Below, piece by piece: positions 34,425-43,059 of a stretch of 64,000 bases of DNA. The stretch's first letter is position 1. Each line of letters begins with the position of its first letter. Source of the DNA: Paenibacillus oenotherae (GTDB lineage: Bacteria; Bacillota; Bacilli; Paenibacillales; Paenibacillaceae); the NCBI RefSeq assembly GCF_019443105.1, contig NZ_JAHZIJ010000010.1:62001-126000 (forward strand), read 5' to 3'. Position numbers and translations under genes: made by a program. The notes beneath the pieces are model-generated. The model was given only the letters and a program-made list of their open reading frames with translations. It had not been told where the DNA came from and did no database searches.

Positions 34425-34521
34425 TGATAGAGAGACGGGGGTGCGCTGCTCTGCCCCTGCGCGGAAACGAATTCTCCACTCCGCTTTGACTCGCGGGGTT
34501 AGAGGCTTCTTCGTAAGAGTT

Positions 34522-34572
34522 GGGGCTGCCTTATTCGGCATTATCCTTCGGACAGCCCCTTGGTTTTTTGCC
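34522..34572 (+). repeat. GGGCTGTCC-type hairpin
   Basis: GGGGCTGCC (34522-34530) and GGACAGCCCC (34550-34559) form a stem, followed by TTGGTTTTTT. It has the same core as inverted repeats near 27631/28490 and 38346/38897 and may act as a terminator. Confidence 0.6.
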
Positions 34573-34666
34573 TTAACGAACGACATGGATTGCGAACCCG
34601 CCGAATAAGATTGAAGTACAGATACCTGCTGCGTCACAGCGCATCTATTCAGGAGGTGAAGGCTTC

Positions 34667-35950
34667 TTGCAAATTCATGTCGTCCAATCGGGTGATTCCC
34701 TTTATCGGATTGCGCATGCTTATGGGATACCGATTGAGGACATTACGGAAGCGAACGAAATTTCTGCCGCCAATACACTCGTCGTCGGACAGGCACTTGT
34801 CATCCCTATTGTCGGCCAATATTATTGGGTACAGCCGGGGGACAGCCTCTTTCTCATCGCACAGAGATTCCGTATTAGCGTGCATACGCTTGCTGCCGTG
34901 AACCAATTGTCTGTCAACAGTCCTTTAGCAGTAGGAATACGCCTCTATATCCCCCCTAAACCTAAACGCAACGCGGAAATCATCGCCTACATAGAGCCTA
35001 GAGGAGATTCGGTCTCCCCCAATCTGACCCAAGCAGCCCGTGAAGCAGCGCCTCTGCTTACTTATCTGGCTCCCTCCAGCTTCCGCATCAATCGCAATGG
35101 TACCTTGCAGCCCCCGCCGCTGGATAATTTAGGGGCGATAGCGGAGCAGAATGGCGTTGTTCTTATGATGGTCATTACGAATCTGGAGAACGAGCAGTTC
35201 AGCGAAGAGATCGGACATCTGATTCTGAATGACGAAGCTATTCAGAATCGGCTGCTGGATGAAATTATGAAGACAGCCAAGGAGCTGAATTTCCGCGACA
35301 TTCACTTTGATCTGGAGCACTTGAATCCCGATGACAAGGAGGCCTACAATCGGTTTCTGCGCAAAGCCGCCCGCCGTGTCCATCAGGAAGGCTACCAAAT
35401 ATCGACGGCTCTGGCCCCCAAGACAAGCGCTGCGCAGACCGGCCCCTGGTATTCCGCGCATGACTACAAGGCACATGGAGAAATTGTAGACTTTGTTGTT
35501 ATTATGACCTATGAATGGGGCTACAGCGGAGGCCCTCCTATGGCTGTATCCCCAATCGGACCCGTCCGCCAAGTACTGGAATATGCAATCAGTGAAATAC
35601 CCGCCTCCAAAGTGATGATGGGCCAGAATCTGTACGGCTACGACTGGACCTTGCCCTATGTTCAAGGAGGGCCTTATGCGCGGGCCGTAAGTCCGCAGAC
35701 AGCGATCGGACTCGCCAGAACGAATCATGCAGCGATCGAGTATGATGCGCGAGCTCAGGCTCCGTTCTTCCATTACTGGGCAGGCGGCAAGGAGCATGTT
35801 GTCTGGTTCGAGGACGCGAGGTCCATTCAGGCGAAGTTCGATTTGGTAAAAGAGCTGGGGCTAAGGGGTGTAAGCTATTGGAAGCTCGGATTAAGCTTTC
35901 CGCAAAATTGGCTGTTGATCGAAGATAACTTTCATGTGGTGAAACGTTAG
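34667..35950 (+). CDS. LysM and GH18 domain spore cortex hydrolase (SleL/YaaH-like)
   Basis: The start is TTG at 34667, seven bases after AGGAGGTGA. The 427-residue product has two LysM domains (MQIHVVQSGDSLYRIAHAYG and YYWVQPGDSLFLIAQRF) and then a GH18 barrel whose catalytic motif is DIHFDLEHL with the acid glutamate. This is the SleL/YaaH layout, an N-acetylglucosaminidase that degrades muramic-delta-lactam-containing cortex peptidoglycan during germination. There is no signal peptide, as in SleL. It supports an endospore-forming host. Confidence 0.92.
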   Translation: MQIHVVQSGDSLYRIAHAYGIPIEDITEANEISAANTLVVGQALVIPIVGQYYWVQPGDSLFLIAQRFRISVHTLAAVNQLSVNSPLAVGIRLYIPPKPKRNAEIIAYIEPRGDSVSPNLTQAAREAAPLLTYLAPSSFRINRNGTLQPPPLDNLGAIAEQNGVVLMMVITNLENEQFSEEIGHLILNDEAIQNRLLDEIMKTAKELNFRDIHFDLEHLNPDDKEAYNRFLRKAARRVHQEGYQISTALAPKTSAAQTGPWYSAHDYKAHGEIVDFVVIMTYEWGYSGGPPMAVSPIGPVRQVLEYAISEIPASKVMMGQNLYGYDWTLPYVQGGPYARAVSPQTAIGLARTNHAAIEYDARAQAPFFHYWAGGKEHVVWFEDARSIQAKFDLVKELGLRGVSYWKLGLSFPQNWLLIEDNFHVVKR

Positions 35951-36028
35951 CACGGGGAATGTTTAACCTCTTCCATTGTGTGGTATGCTAATTGGGAGTT
36001 TTTTGCTTTGGAAGGAGTACGCCTATCA

Positions 36029-36709
36029 ATGACCGATCCATCTCTTCGCTTGTTCGTCGCCGCTTCGCTCCCGTCACAGCTGCAGCAGCAGCTTGCCGCT
36101 TGGAGCGAGAAGCTTCGCCTGGAGCTGCCTTTCCGCAAATGGGTGTATCCCAGCGATCTCCATATTACACTTCAATTCCTTGGCGATACACCCTCTCTGC
36201 AGAAGGCGCCTATTATAAGCGCATTGAACGGCGCAGCGAGCAGCGCCGGAGCATTTGAGCTGACTTTGGAAGGTCTTCGCCTATTCGGCCGTCCCAGCAA
36301 TCCGAGCATTCTGTGGGCCGGTGTGGGCGGCGAGCTCCGCCTGCTGCATGATCTTCAGCAGCGGATCACCGCGGCCCTCGCGCCTCTTGGCTTTGTGCCT
36401 GAGGAACGGCCCTATCACCCTCATATCACGCTGGCGCGCAAATACAGCGGCGATATCCCTTTTGAGCCGGAACAGCTTGACCGTTACGCTGTTCCGGCTG
36501 CTGAAGAGGGCGAGCCGCTTCGCTGGATCATTGAGGATATTGTGCTATACAGCAGCACACTTCGGAAGTCCGGCCCTATGTATGAAGCAATTGCTCATGT
36601 GCCTCTCGCTTCATCTGGCAGCTCTGCACCTCGAGCTTCATCTGGCAGCTCTGCACCTCGAGCTTCATCTGGCAGCTCTGCACCTCGAGCTTCATCAAGA
36701 CCGTCCTGA
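36029..36709 (+). CDS. thpR: RNA 2',3'-cyclic phosphodiesterase (ThpR, 2'-5' RNA ligase family)
   Basis: The ATG at 36029 follows GGAAGGAG. The 226-residue product has both HxTx catalytic motifs, HITLQFLG (about residue 42) and HPHITLARKY (about 130), and the start LRLFVAASLP of the family. It hydrolyses 2',3'-cyclic phosphate ends of RNA. The C-terminus carries three perfect copies of the nine-residue unit ASSGSSAPR plus a partial fourth, encoded by 27-bp repeats, which is not part of the normal family and may be a recent expansion. Confidence 0.9.
   Translation: MTDPSLRLFVAASLPSQLQQQLAAWSEKLRLELPFRKWVYPSDLHITLQFLGDTPSLQKAPIISALNGAASSAGAFELTLEGLRLFGRPSNPSILWAGVGGELRLLHDLQQRITAALAPLGFVPEERPYHPHITLARKYSGDIPFEPEQLDRYAVPAAEEGEPLRWIIEDIVLYSSTLRKSGPMYEAIAHVPLASSGSSAPRASSGSSAPRASSGSSAPRASSRPS
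36608..36688 (+). repeat. Three perfect 27-bp tandem repeats in thpR
   Basis: Three identical units beginning GCTTCATCTGGCAGCTCTGC, followed by eight bases of a fourth. They encode ASSGSSAPR in frame near the end of the protein. Identity at the base level points to recent slippage. Confidence 0.93.
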
Positions 36710-36747
36710 CCGCATCCTTCTGATCCGACAGACGGCCCGGACCCTAC

Positions 36748-37236
36748 CTACGACACCGGATTCACGCGCACAGCCGCTTGCTTGCCGCTGAGCTGAATGC
36801 CGGTTTCTTTCGTCCCGCTGGAGGCAAGCTCCTTCACGATTCTTTCCAGCAGCTCTTTGGCCCGCTGCCCTTCCTTGCCCTGAACCTTCACAACAAGCTG
36901 CACCGCATTCCCTGACTGCAGCAGCTTCTCCGCCTGCCGGAGCTTCGTATCATAATCGTGGTCCTCAATATTTGCTGTCAGCCGGATTTCTTTGACCTTA
37001 AGCGGTTGTTCCTTCCTGCGCTCTGCCCGCTTCTCATTCTGGGCATCCTGCTTCGCCGCTCCCCGGCCGATCAGCTTGCAAGGCGGCGGGCTGCTCATGA
37101 GAGAGGTGCAGACCAGATCCACCTTCAGCTCCCGCGCCAGCGCAAGCGCCTCTTCACGCGCAACGATTCCCAAATTTTCACCGTTCAAACCTGTTAATAG
37201 TACCTCGGATGCTTTAATTTTCTCATTCATGATCAT
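36748..37236 (-). CDS. Stand-alone translation initiation factor IF-3 homologue
   Basis: The 162-residue product, started at 37236 with GGAGGT seven bases upstream, has the IF-3 N-terminal domain (MIMNEKIKASEVLLTG ... NLGIVAREEALALA) and the C-terminal domain (KEIRLTANIEDHDYDTKLRQAEKLLQSG). IF-3 keeps ribosomal subunits apart and checks start codons. It differs from the usual infC in having an ordinary ATG instead of AUU/AUC and no rpmI-rplT genes after it, so it is likely a second copy. The region with VCTSLMSSPPPCKLIG is shorter than expected and cysteine-containing. Confidence 0.88.
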   Translation of the reverse strand: MIMNEKIKASEVLLTGLNGENLGIVAREEALALARELKVDLVCTSLMSSPPPCKLIGRGAAKQDAQNEKRAERRKEQPLKVKEIRLTANIEDHDYDTKLRQAEKLLQSGNAVQLVVKVQGKEGQRAKELLERIVKELASSGTKETGIQLSGKQAAVRVNPVS

Positions 37237-37508
37237 TTCACTTACCTCCGAATTTGCAGCCTTACTTACAGAATACTCATAGAATACCACGCCAGCAGTT
37301 CCCAGTGTCTAGTACAAATCGTAGCTCAACGAATAAAAGAATGCTCTGCACTCGACATGACATCCTCCAGAAATCCGGGCTGCCCGCTGGCGGCTTTCGC
37401 ACTTTATTTTCTCCATCCAGCCTATTATTGTCATTGAATACCCAAATCCACACATACGATTAAACGGAGCAGATACAACGATACATTCGGATCAAAGGAG
37501 TAATGGAC

Positions 37509-38315
37509 ATGGGCTATTATATCCAGGTGGAGCGCGGAGTTAAGCTGTATGTGGAGGATGTCGGGGCAGGAATGCCGGTGCTGCTTGTCCACGGCTGGCC
37601 GATTAATCATAAGATGTACGAATATCAAGTCAATCAGCTTCCCAAGCACGGGTTCCGCTGTATTGGGGTCGACCTGCGAGGCTTCGGCAAATCGGATCGG
37701 CCATGGACGGGCTACTCCTACAATCGAATGGCAGATGATATACGTGTCGTTATTGATACCTTGGGACTGGAAAAGGTTAGACTTGTCGGCTTCTCTATGG
37801 GCGGAGCCATTGCGATCAGGTATATGAGCCGCCATCACTGCCACAGGGTTATCCAGCTCACTCTTCTCTCCGCAGCTGCTCCTGCATTCACCCAAAGGAG
37901 CGGCTACCCGTATGGCATGAAGAAGGAAGAGGTCGACAGCCTTATTGTACAGAACGATACAGACCGCCCTCTTATGCTGGAGAATTTCGGCAAGCTCTTC
38001 TTTGCAAGCCAAGTCAGTCCACCCTTCCGAAGCTGGTTCCATTCACTGGGGCTTGAGGCTGCCTCTCATGCCATCGCTGCAACCGCCGTATCGTTAAGAG
38101 ATGAGGATCTGCGCCCCGACCTCGGACGCATTCATGTGCCAACCTTCATCTTTCATGGCTTGTTAGACAAAATATGCCCCTTCTCATTGGCACTCTTGAT
38201 GAACAAGGGCATTGCGAACTCCATCCTGCTGCGCTTCGAGAAAAGCGGTCACGGCATATTCTACGACCAACTGGACCTGTTCAACCCATCCCTTCTGAAA
38301 GTGCTTCGATCCTAG
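37509..38315 (+). CDS. Alpha/beta hydrolase
   Basis: The start at 37509 is preceded by AAAGGAG with eight-base spacing. The 268-residue product has the oxyanion motif HGWPINH, the nucleophile elbow GFSMGG with Ser near residue 95, aspartate in HGLLDKICP and histidine in KSGHGIFYDQ. It resembles non-haem chloroperoxidase/arylesterase members. The substrate is unknown. The long region 38316-38900 after it contains only intergenic repeats. Confidence 0.88.
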   Translation: MGYYIQVERGVKLYVEDVGAGMPVLLVHGWPINHKMYEYQVNQLPKHGFRCIGVDLRGFGKSDRPWTGYSYNRMADDIRVVIDTLGLEKVRLVGFSMGGAIAIRYMSRHHCHRVIQLTLLSAAAPAFTQRSGYPYGMKKEEVDSLIVQNDTDRPLMLENFGKLFFASQVSPPFRSWFHSLGLEAASHAIAATAVSLRDEDLRPDLGRIHVPTFIFHGLLDKICPFSLALLMNKGIANSILLRFEKSGHGIFYDQLDLFNPSLLKVLRS

Positions 38316-38560
38316 ACAGGCAGCTGCGGTTAGGCCAAAAAGAATGGGCTGTCCAGAAAGCCCTTTATGGAAATCCCAACTCCCACTTTAAGAAACTGTA
38401 CGATGTGGCATGTGCCTGCGATCATCAGGCTGTTGACGTACCCCCGCCAGAGGAAGATCCATCATTCAAACACCACGACAGGCGAGATCCGAGATTCGAG
38501 ATGTAAGCGAGGTAAAACATGCGAAACGGCATTTATTTGCTCGTTTCTGGCCCCATGAAG

Positions 38561-38699
38561 GTGAAATGCCTGCCAGCGTGCAGGTATTTCACCTTCATTT
38601 CCTCTTAACGGCCGATTTTGTCTCAAATTCATGCTTCATCGCAGGAATGTTACCATTATGGCGTCTTGTAACCGAAATTCATGCACATTCGCAGGCTTC
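38561..38699 (-). repeat. Dispersed GCCTGCG repeat, copy 3 (inverted)
   Basis: Read on the minus strand from 38699: GAAGCCTGCGAATG, GCATGAATTTCGG, CCTGCGATGAAGCATGAAT, TCGGCCGTTAAGAGG and a hairpin at 38561-38594 with AAATACCTGC / GCAGGCATTT. The order and spacing match copies 1 and 2. Confidence 0.68.
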
Positions 38700-38800
38700 T
38701 TACTCTGTCACCCTGCCTTCAAAACAGTTGGATAACGGGCCGTCCAGAAAGTTGCTTGATGATTTCAGACAGAGTCCCCACTAAGTCCCCGTATACAATA

Positions 38801-38847
38801 AAAAGATGCTTCCAGTCCCCTTTTTAGTGGTTATGGAGGCATCTTTT
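38801..38847. terminator. Bidirectional terminator-like hairpin
   Basis: AAAAGATGCTTCCA pairs with TGGAGGCATCTTTT with one mismatch, between convergent genes. It resembles the hairpin at 28388-28426. Confidence 0.65.
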
Positions 38848-38920
38848 CACATCATTTGGGACTGACTCATTGGATATTGGACTTTTCGGACAGCCCCTCT
38901 TCACCACGCTTTGCACCGCA

Positions 38921-39409
38921 TCACGCCTTAGGCGAGAAGCCTTCCTCAACCAAATATTGTTCCGCCTCGTCATAGGTCTCGAACACCATATCAAGATTAA
39001 GTCCAGCGTAGATATACCACATATCCTCCTCCCGCTTGAGCGAGAGCGTCTCCTTGTTCGGCCCGATCCACTCCGAATCCTCGCCATCCTGTGTTTTCTT
39101 CCGTCTGCTCTTGGCAGGCGCTTCCGGCACCTTCATAGAAAGCGAATGGATGGAAGCCTCAAGCAGAGTCCGCAGCTCATCAGCGGAGTAGTCGCGTATA
39201 TTCACGAAGCCTCTATCATCGGCTTCATAATTGCGCAGCAAACCGGCATATACGTAGCCATTGCCGTTGGGATGCAGGTGGAACACGACGATCTTCTTAT
39301 CATGAGCACTCTCTTCATAATGATAGTTGACGCGGCGCAGCGATACATCCCTCCGCTGCAATTCGGGATAGGAATCAATAATTGCAAGCTTCTCTTCAAA
39401 ACTGAGCAT
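38921..39409 (-). CDS. Hypothetical protein, 162 residues
   Basis: Started at 39409 (GGAGGG five bases upstream), the product begins MLSFEEKLAIIDSYPELQRRD. The first 85 residues form an alpha/beta domain with VSLRRVNYHYEES and VVFHLHPNGNGYVYAG; a lysine/arginine-rich linker (KSRRKK) joins it to a second small domain with WIGPNKETLSLKRE. No signal peptide or membrane helix. I do not recognise the family. It lies on the same strand about 100 bases after the AIM24 gene. Confidence 0.7.
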   Translation of the reverse strand: MLSFEEKLAIIDSYPELQRRDVSLRRVNYHYEESAHDKKIVVFHLHPNGNGYVYAGLLRNYEADDRGFVNIRDYSADELRTLLEASIHSLSMKVPEAPAKSRRKKTQDGEDSEWIGPNKETLSLKREEDMWYIYAGLNLDMVFETYDEAEQYLVEEGFSPKA

Positions 39410-39507
39410 GGATGCCCTCCGATGACACAAATTTTTGTCTATTTTCAACGATACGCAAGTTGCGCTATGCCGCCCCGTTCCGCATCGGATGCACCTGCGC
39501 ACATATG

Positions 39508-40185
39508 TTATTTGCCCGGAATAAAGCCCTTCAACCATTCACCGAAGCTGCGCGGATTTCTCGTCTGGATCAGCACAACACCTTCACCACGAAACCGGCA
39601 GACCGCTACCTCACCGCTCGTAAAAGTAGATATCCACCCCTTGGCAGCCTTCTCGATCGTGTAGTTCATATAGCTTGGCCATGCGACCAGATGCCCGTTA
39701 TCGACAACAATCTCTTCCCCATGAGCCAGGTTGATGGCATGAATAGCGCCATAGGACGACAGGAAGACCGTTCCTCTGCCTCTGATCTCGATGATGAAGA
39801 AACCTTCGCCGGACAGTATCCCTCTGGAGAGATTCTGCATCTTGGTCGCAACCTCTATCCCGCTAGTTGCAGCCAGGAAGCCGTCCTTCTGCACACACAG
39901 CGTATAGGAGCCATCAAGCTCTACAGCCTGAATCCCGCCGATTGTCGAAGGGGCCAGTGTCACCTCTCCGCTGCCTCTGGTAGACGTGAGCTCCTGGAAG
40001 AAGAACTTCTCTCCGCTTAGCATACGCCCAAGCCCTCTCATTATTCCGCCATCCACAGTTCCAGTAAGGTTAATATTAGGCGACATCGATACCATCGCAC
40101 CGGACTCGGCCTTTACCGTTTCACCCTGCTCCAGATTCACCTTAAGAAGCGGAAATGCGCCTTCATATAAAATTTCATATCTCAT
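39508..40185 (-). CDS. AIM24/TIGR00266 family protein
   Basis: The 225-residue product follows the AIM24 beta-helix plan: VKAESGAMVSMSPNI, MRGLGRMLSGEKFFFQELTS, GEVTLAPSTIGGIQAVEL, and a late VVDNGHLVAWPSYMNY. Bacterial members have unknown function; some are linked to envelope or stress genes. It has no signal peptide. The ATG is preceded by GAAGGGTG. Confidence 0.9.
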   Translation of the reverse strand: MRYEILYEGAFPLLKVNLEQGETVKAESGAMVSMSPNINLTGTVDGGIMRGLGRMLSGEKFFFQELTSTRGSGEVTLAPSTIGGIQAVELDGSYTLCVQKDGFLAATSGIEVATKMQNLSRGILSGEGFFIIEIRGRGTVFLSSYGAIHAINLAHGEEIVVDNGHLVAWPSYMNYTIEKAAKGWISTFTSGEVAVCRFRGEGVVLIQTRNPRSFGEWLKGFIPGK

Positions 40186-40316
40186 CGTATATCACCCTTC
40201 GCAACAGATTAATCAACACATTTCGCTATTACTCTTCATATTATCAAAAATACCGCAAACAGCCCGGATTTACAAATATATTCGGTCCCGGGAAGAGGAC
40301 CCCCCCAGCGCCAGCA

Positions 40317-41369
40317 TTACGGCTTCCAGACAAGCTCGCCCTTCCTGTTGATATATCCCTCAACAAAGCCTAGCTCGGCTGTCTTGGATTCCAGATAGAC
40401 TTTAGCCAGCTCGCCAACGAAGGAGTCTGCCCACATATATGCAGGCTTAATGACGAACTTGCCCGTCCGGTCGATATAGCCGTGTTGCTGTCCCTGGCTA
40501 GCGGGGGCCAGTCCATTGACGAATTGCCCGCCTCCAAAATAAATAACCTTCTTTCCCTGCTTGTTGATATAGAAGGTTCGGCCGTTTCTCTCCACAGCTG
40601 CCAGCCCGTCCGAGAAAGCCCATGCCGCCGAGAACTGCGGGGTTATGAACATTTTGCCGGTCCCGTCGATATAGCCGTACTTGCCATCCACATAGACAAG
40701 CGCCGCTCCATCCGAGAACGGACCCGCATGGGCATAGATGGCAGGTGTTATCAACTTGCCGGTCTTGTCGATATAGGCATATTTGCCCCCGGCCTGCAAT
40801 TGAACGACCGCTCGCCCCTCAGAGAATTCGGTTGTGCTGCTGAAGCGGTAAGGAATGACCAGCCTGCCCGTTTTATCAATATACCCGCTGGCCTTCCCCA
40901 TGTTCACCCTTGCCAATCCATCCGAGAATGGCGACGCGTGATGGTAGATCGCCTCCGTTACCTGCTCACCCTTGACGTTCAAATAACCGTATCTTGTCTG
41001 GTAGGTTCCGTCCTCCATCATAATTTTCTTCTGATATACGGCCATACCGTCTGATATATATCTGCACTGATTCAACGGGCATTCGAACAGCTTGTTCCCC
41101 GCGGCATCATAATAGATTTGCTTGCCGTCCGCAACGACATAAGCCGGATTGCCCTGCTCGTTCACAGCTATACTGTACTTGGGCTCGATGATGATCTGGC
41201 CCTTCACGTTAATAAAGCCAAACTTGCCGTCCTTCTCGATCCGGTATAGCTTCTCCTGTGACGCAGGGGCGGCGGCAATCTCTTTCGATGTGCCGGCAGC
41301 GAATGAAGCAGCCCCGGATGTGCCAAGCAATGTCAGGGCTAATAATGACGAAATCAGCAGCTTTTTCAT
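40317..41369 (-). CDS. Secreted WG-repeat protein
   Basis: Started at 41369 after AAGGAGATT, the 350-residue product has a signal peptide (MKKLLISSLLALTLLG...) and about eight WG-type repeats of 35-45 residues, each with a core like KYGYIDKTGKLVIPAIY followed by FSDGLA. These repeats form small beta units and are found in surface proteins; function unknown. It is a single-gene unit, with a run of tandem beta repeats and no membrane anchor beyond the signal. Confidence 0.9.
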   Translation of the reverse strand: MKKLLISSLLALTLLGTSGAASFAAGTSKEIAAAPASQEKLYRIEKDGKFGFINVKGQIIIEPKYSIAVNEQGNPAYVVADGKQIYYDAAGNKLFECPLNQCRYISDGMAVYQKKIMMEDGTYQTRYGYLNVKGEQVTEAIYHHASPFSDGLARVNMGKASGYIDKTGRLVIPYRFSSTTEFSEGRAVVQLQAGGKYAYIDKTGKLITPAIYAHAGPFSDGAALVYVDGKYGYIDGTGKMFITPQFSAAWAFSDGLAAVERNGRTFYINKQGKKVIYFGGGQFVNGLAPASQGQQHGYIDRTGKFVIKPAYMWADSFVGELAKVYLESKTAELGFVEGYINRKGELVWKP

Positions 41370-41491
41370 AATCAATCTCCTTCTAGCTGTGCGCAGCTTC
41401 ATTTTATAACCTAGACGTGCTTTGGCCGCATTATGTTCCAGCATCTCCCTGCCTGCCCTGCTCGCCCGGAGGCCTTTCTAATCATTGGCGC

Positions 41492-42475
41492 CTATTGGAC
41501 AGCGGCATTCTTATCGGGTGCGCTGGTTGTATAATAGTCCAGCATTTCCGAGAGAACCGCTACCATTCTCTCGTGCAGCTGAGACGGCTCCTTGATTACA
41601 ATGGCCCTTCCATAAGGGAGCAGAAAATAAGGGACAAAGGTAAGCAGCATCGCTTGGTCAAGCTCGAACCTGGCTTCTGTGCGGTCGCGCTCAACAAGCG
41701 CATGTCCGAACAGCCAATGCTCGCACAAGCCATTGATCGCCTGCTCCTGACCGCTGATTCGCACCGTAATCAACGCATTGTCCGTGTGAGGCAGAAGCTT
41801 GCCCAGGAAAAATTCCCGTGCCGAGAAATCCGCAGGCCGCTCGAATACGGCTTCCGTCCGGTTAAGCGATGCGATCCGGTCTACCCGAAAGCTGCGGATC
41901 TCTCTTCGCAGGCGGCAGTAGGCGACGATGTACCAGGTGCCCTTCCAATATACTAATCCATAAGGATCTATTTCTCTTGCGGTCAATGAATCCCGTCTGC
42001 CTGCATACGTCATTGCGAGTGTACTTCCCTCCGCTGCCGATACCTCCAATGTTTGAAGGACAGGCGCAAGCGCCGTATTGGCGGGCGGATTAATGACGTC
42101 AAGGCCGCTCTCATGCCGATTGATCTTCTCCAACTGATCCTCATTCGTGTAGATCTTCAGCTTCGCGACAGCGCCGCTGAGCGCTTCTCCAAAAGGATAT
42201 CCCGCCTGCCGGGCAAATATGGCTGCATGAACGAGCGCCTTTTGCTCATCAGCATCAAACATCAGCGGTGATTCATTGAATTGGCGGAGCAAGCTGTACC
42301 CGCCGTTATGCCCCGCATCCGATATGATCGGAACACCGCTGGCACATAAGGCATCGATGTAACGGTACACCGTTCTGATATGAATTTCTAATGTATCGGC
42401 AATTTCCCTCGCTGTCATTCTTCTTCCCGTCTTGAGCAGCCAGAGAATAGAGAGCATATTATCAGCCTTCGACAC
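41492..42475 (-). CDS. YafY/WYL-domain transcriptional regulator
   Basis: The preferred start is GTG at 42475 (product begins VSKADNMLSILWLLKTGRR; GGGGGT seven bases upstream); ATGs at 42490 and 42505 are possible. The 327-residue protein has an N-terminal HTH (TAREIADTLEIHIRTVYRYIDALCASG), then the WYL domain with YGLVYWKGTWYIVAYCRLRREIRSFRVDRI and a C-terminal extension. WYL regulators bind a nucleotide-like or other ligand and act on nearby or distant promoters. The target is not known. Confidence 0.88.
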   Translation of the reverse strand: MSKADNMLSILWLLKTGRRMTAREIADTLEIHIRTVYRYIDALCASGVPIISDAGHNGGYSLLRQFNESPLMFDADEQKALVHAAIFARQAGYPFGEALSGAVAKLKIYTNEDQLEKINRHESGLDVINPPANTALAPVLQTLEVSAAEGSTLAMTYAGRRDSLTAREIDPYGLVYWKGTWYIVAYCRLRREIRSFRVDRIASLNRTEAVFERPADFSAREFFLGKLLPHTDNALITVRISGQEQAINGLCEHWLFGHALVERDRTEARFELDQAMLLTFVPYFLLPYGRAIVIKEPSQLHERMVAVLSEMLDYYTTSAPDKNAAVQ

Positions 42476-42521
42476 GCTGCAGACCCCCATTCTAATTGGA
42501 ACCATAGTCCGGTCCGGCAGG

Positions 42522-42559
42522 CAAAAAGGCTCACAACCCTCTACAACGGGTCATGAGCC
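42522..42559 (-). terminator. Terminator of the 93-residue protein gene
   Basis: Minus-strand GGCTCATGACCC pairs with GGGTTGTGAGCC, followed by TTTTT (42527-42523). Confidence 0.85.
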
Positions 42560-42572
42560 GATACATTAGCTG

Positions 42573-42854
42573 CTAGTCGATATAGCCTGCCATGCCTTTG
42601 TCCATCAAATATTGCATCTCAGCGTCCAGTATCTTCTCAACTGTCAGCTCATCCAGCTTAATATCCGGCTTGCCTAGAATATAATCGACCAGATCATCGC
42701 TGTCGATCTCCACCTCGCCCTTGGCATTCTCTTTGGCGCCATTGATATAGGCCTGTTCGTGCTTGAGAACGAGCGCGATGCTCCGGGAATCTGCCTTTGT
42801 TTCGTCCGCTATGTATTGTACAAGTTCCTGCTCGTTAAGCTGCTGTTCGCTCAT
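42573..42854 (-). CDS. Small acidic protein of unknown function, 93 residues
   Basis: The product MSEQQLNEQELVQYIADETK is helical and acidic, with IDSDDLVDYILGK and a C-terminal YLMDKGMAGYID. It is soluble with no recognised motif. It has a good terminator and a GAGG ribosome site upstream of the ATG. I do not recognise the family. Confidence 0.75.
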   Translation of the reverse strand: MSEQQLNEQELVQYIADETKADSRSIALVLKHEQAYINGAKENAKGEVEIDSDDLVDYILGKPDIKLDELTVEKILDAEMQYLMDKGMAGYID

Positions 42855-42996
42855 TTAGTTGTCATCCCCTCATTGATATGTTGACATTGTAGCATAGAGT
42901 ACCACATAGTGCCTAAAAATTGCACCTCCTGCGCCATTATGACAAAATAGCTCGACGGCCTCTTCTACTATTCCAGCCGCTGCCGTCACATAGGAA

Positions 42997-43041
42997 AAGC
43001 TGTCTTGGGAGTAGTATTAAGTTCTACTCCGAAGACAGCTT
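42997..43041 (-). terminator. Terminator of the collar-protein operon
   Basis: A long stem with arms AAGCTGTCTTCGGAGTAG-like and CTACTCCCAAGACAGCTT on the minus strand, followed by TT; it lies 18 bases after the last collar gene. Confidence 0.8.
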
Positions 43042-43059
43042 CTATTTAGTAATGATTAT

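Larger units (their letters stand above)
38346..38897. repeat. GGGCTGTCC inverted repeats flanking a gene-free block
   Basis: GGGCTGTCCAGAAAG (38346-38360) and CTTTTCGGACAGCCC (38882-38896) are inverted copies 552 bases apart; an additional GGGCCGTCCAGAAAG lies at 38738. Inside are dispersed repeat copy 3 and a hairpin. The arrangement resembles a MITE or decayed IS; there is no transposase. It is otherwise empty of genes. Confidence 0.45.

Noticed and set aside
36608-36688. CRISPR array
   Set aside because: The repeats are directly adjacent with no spacers and are in frame inside thpR.
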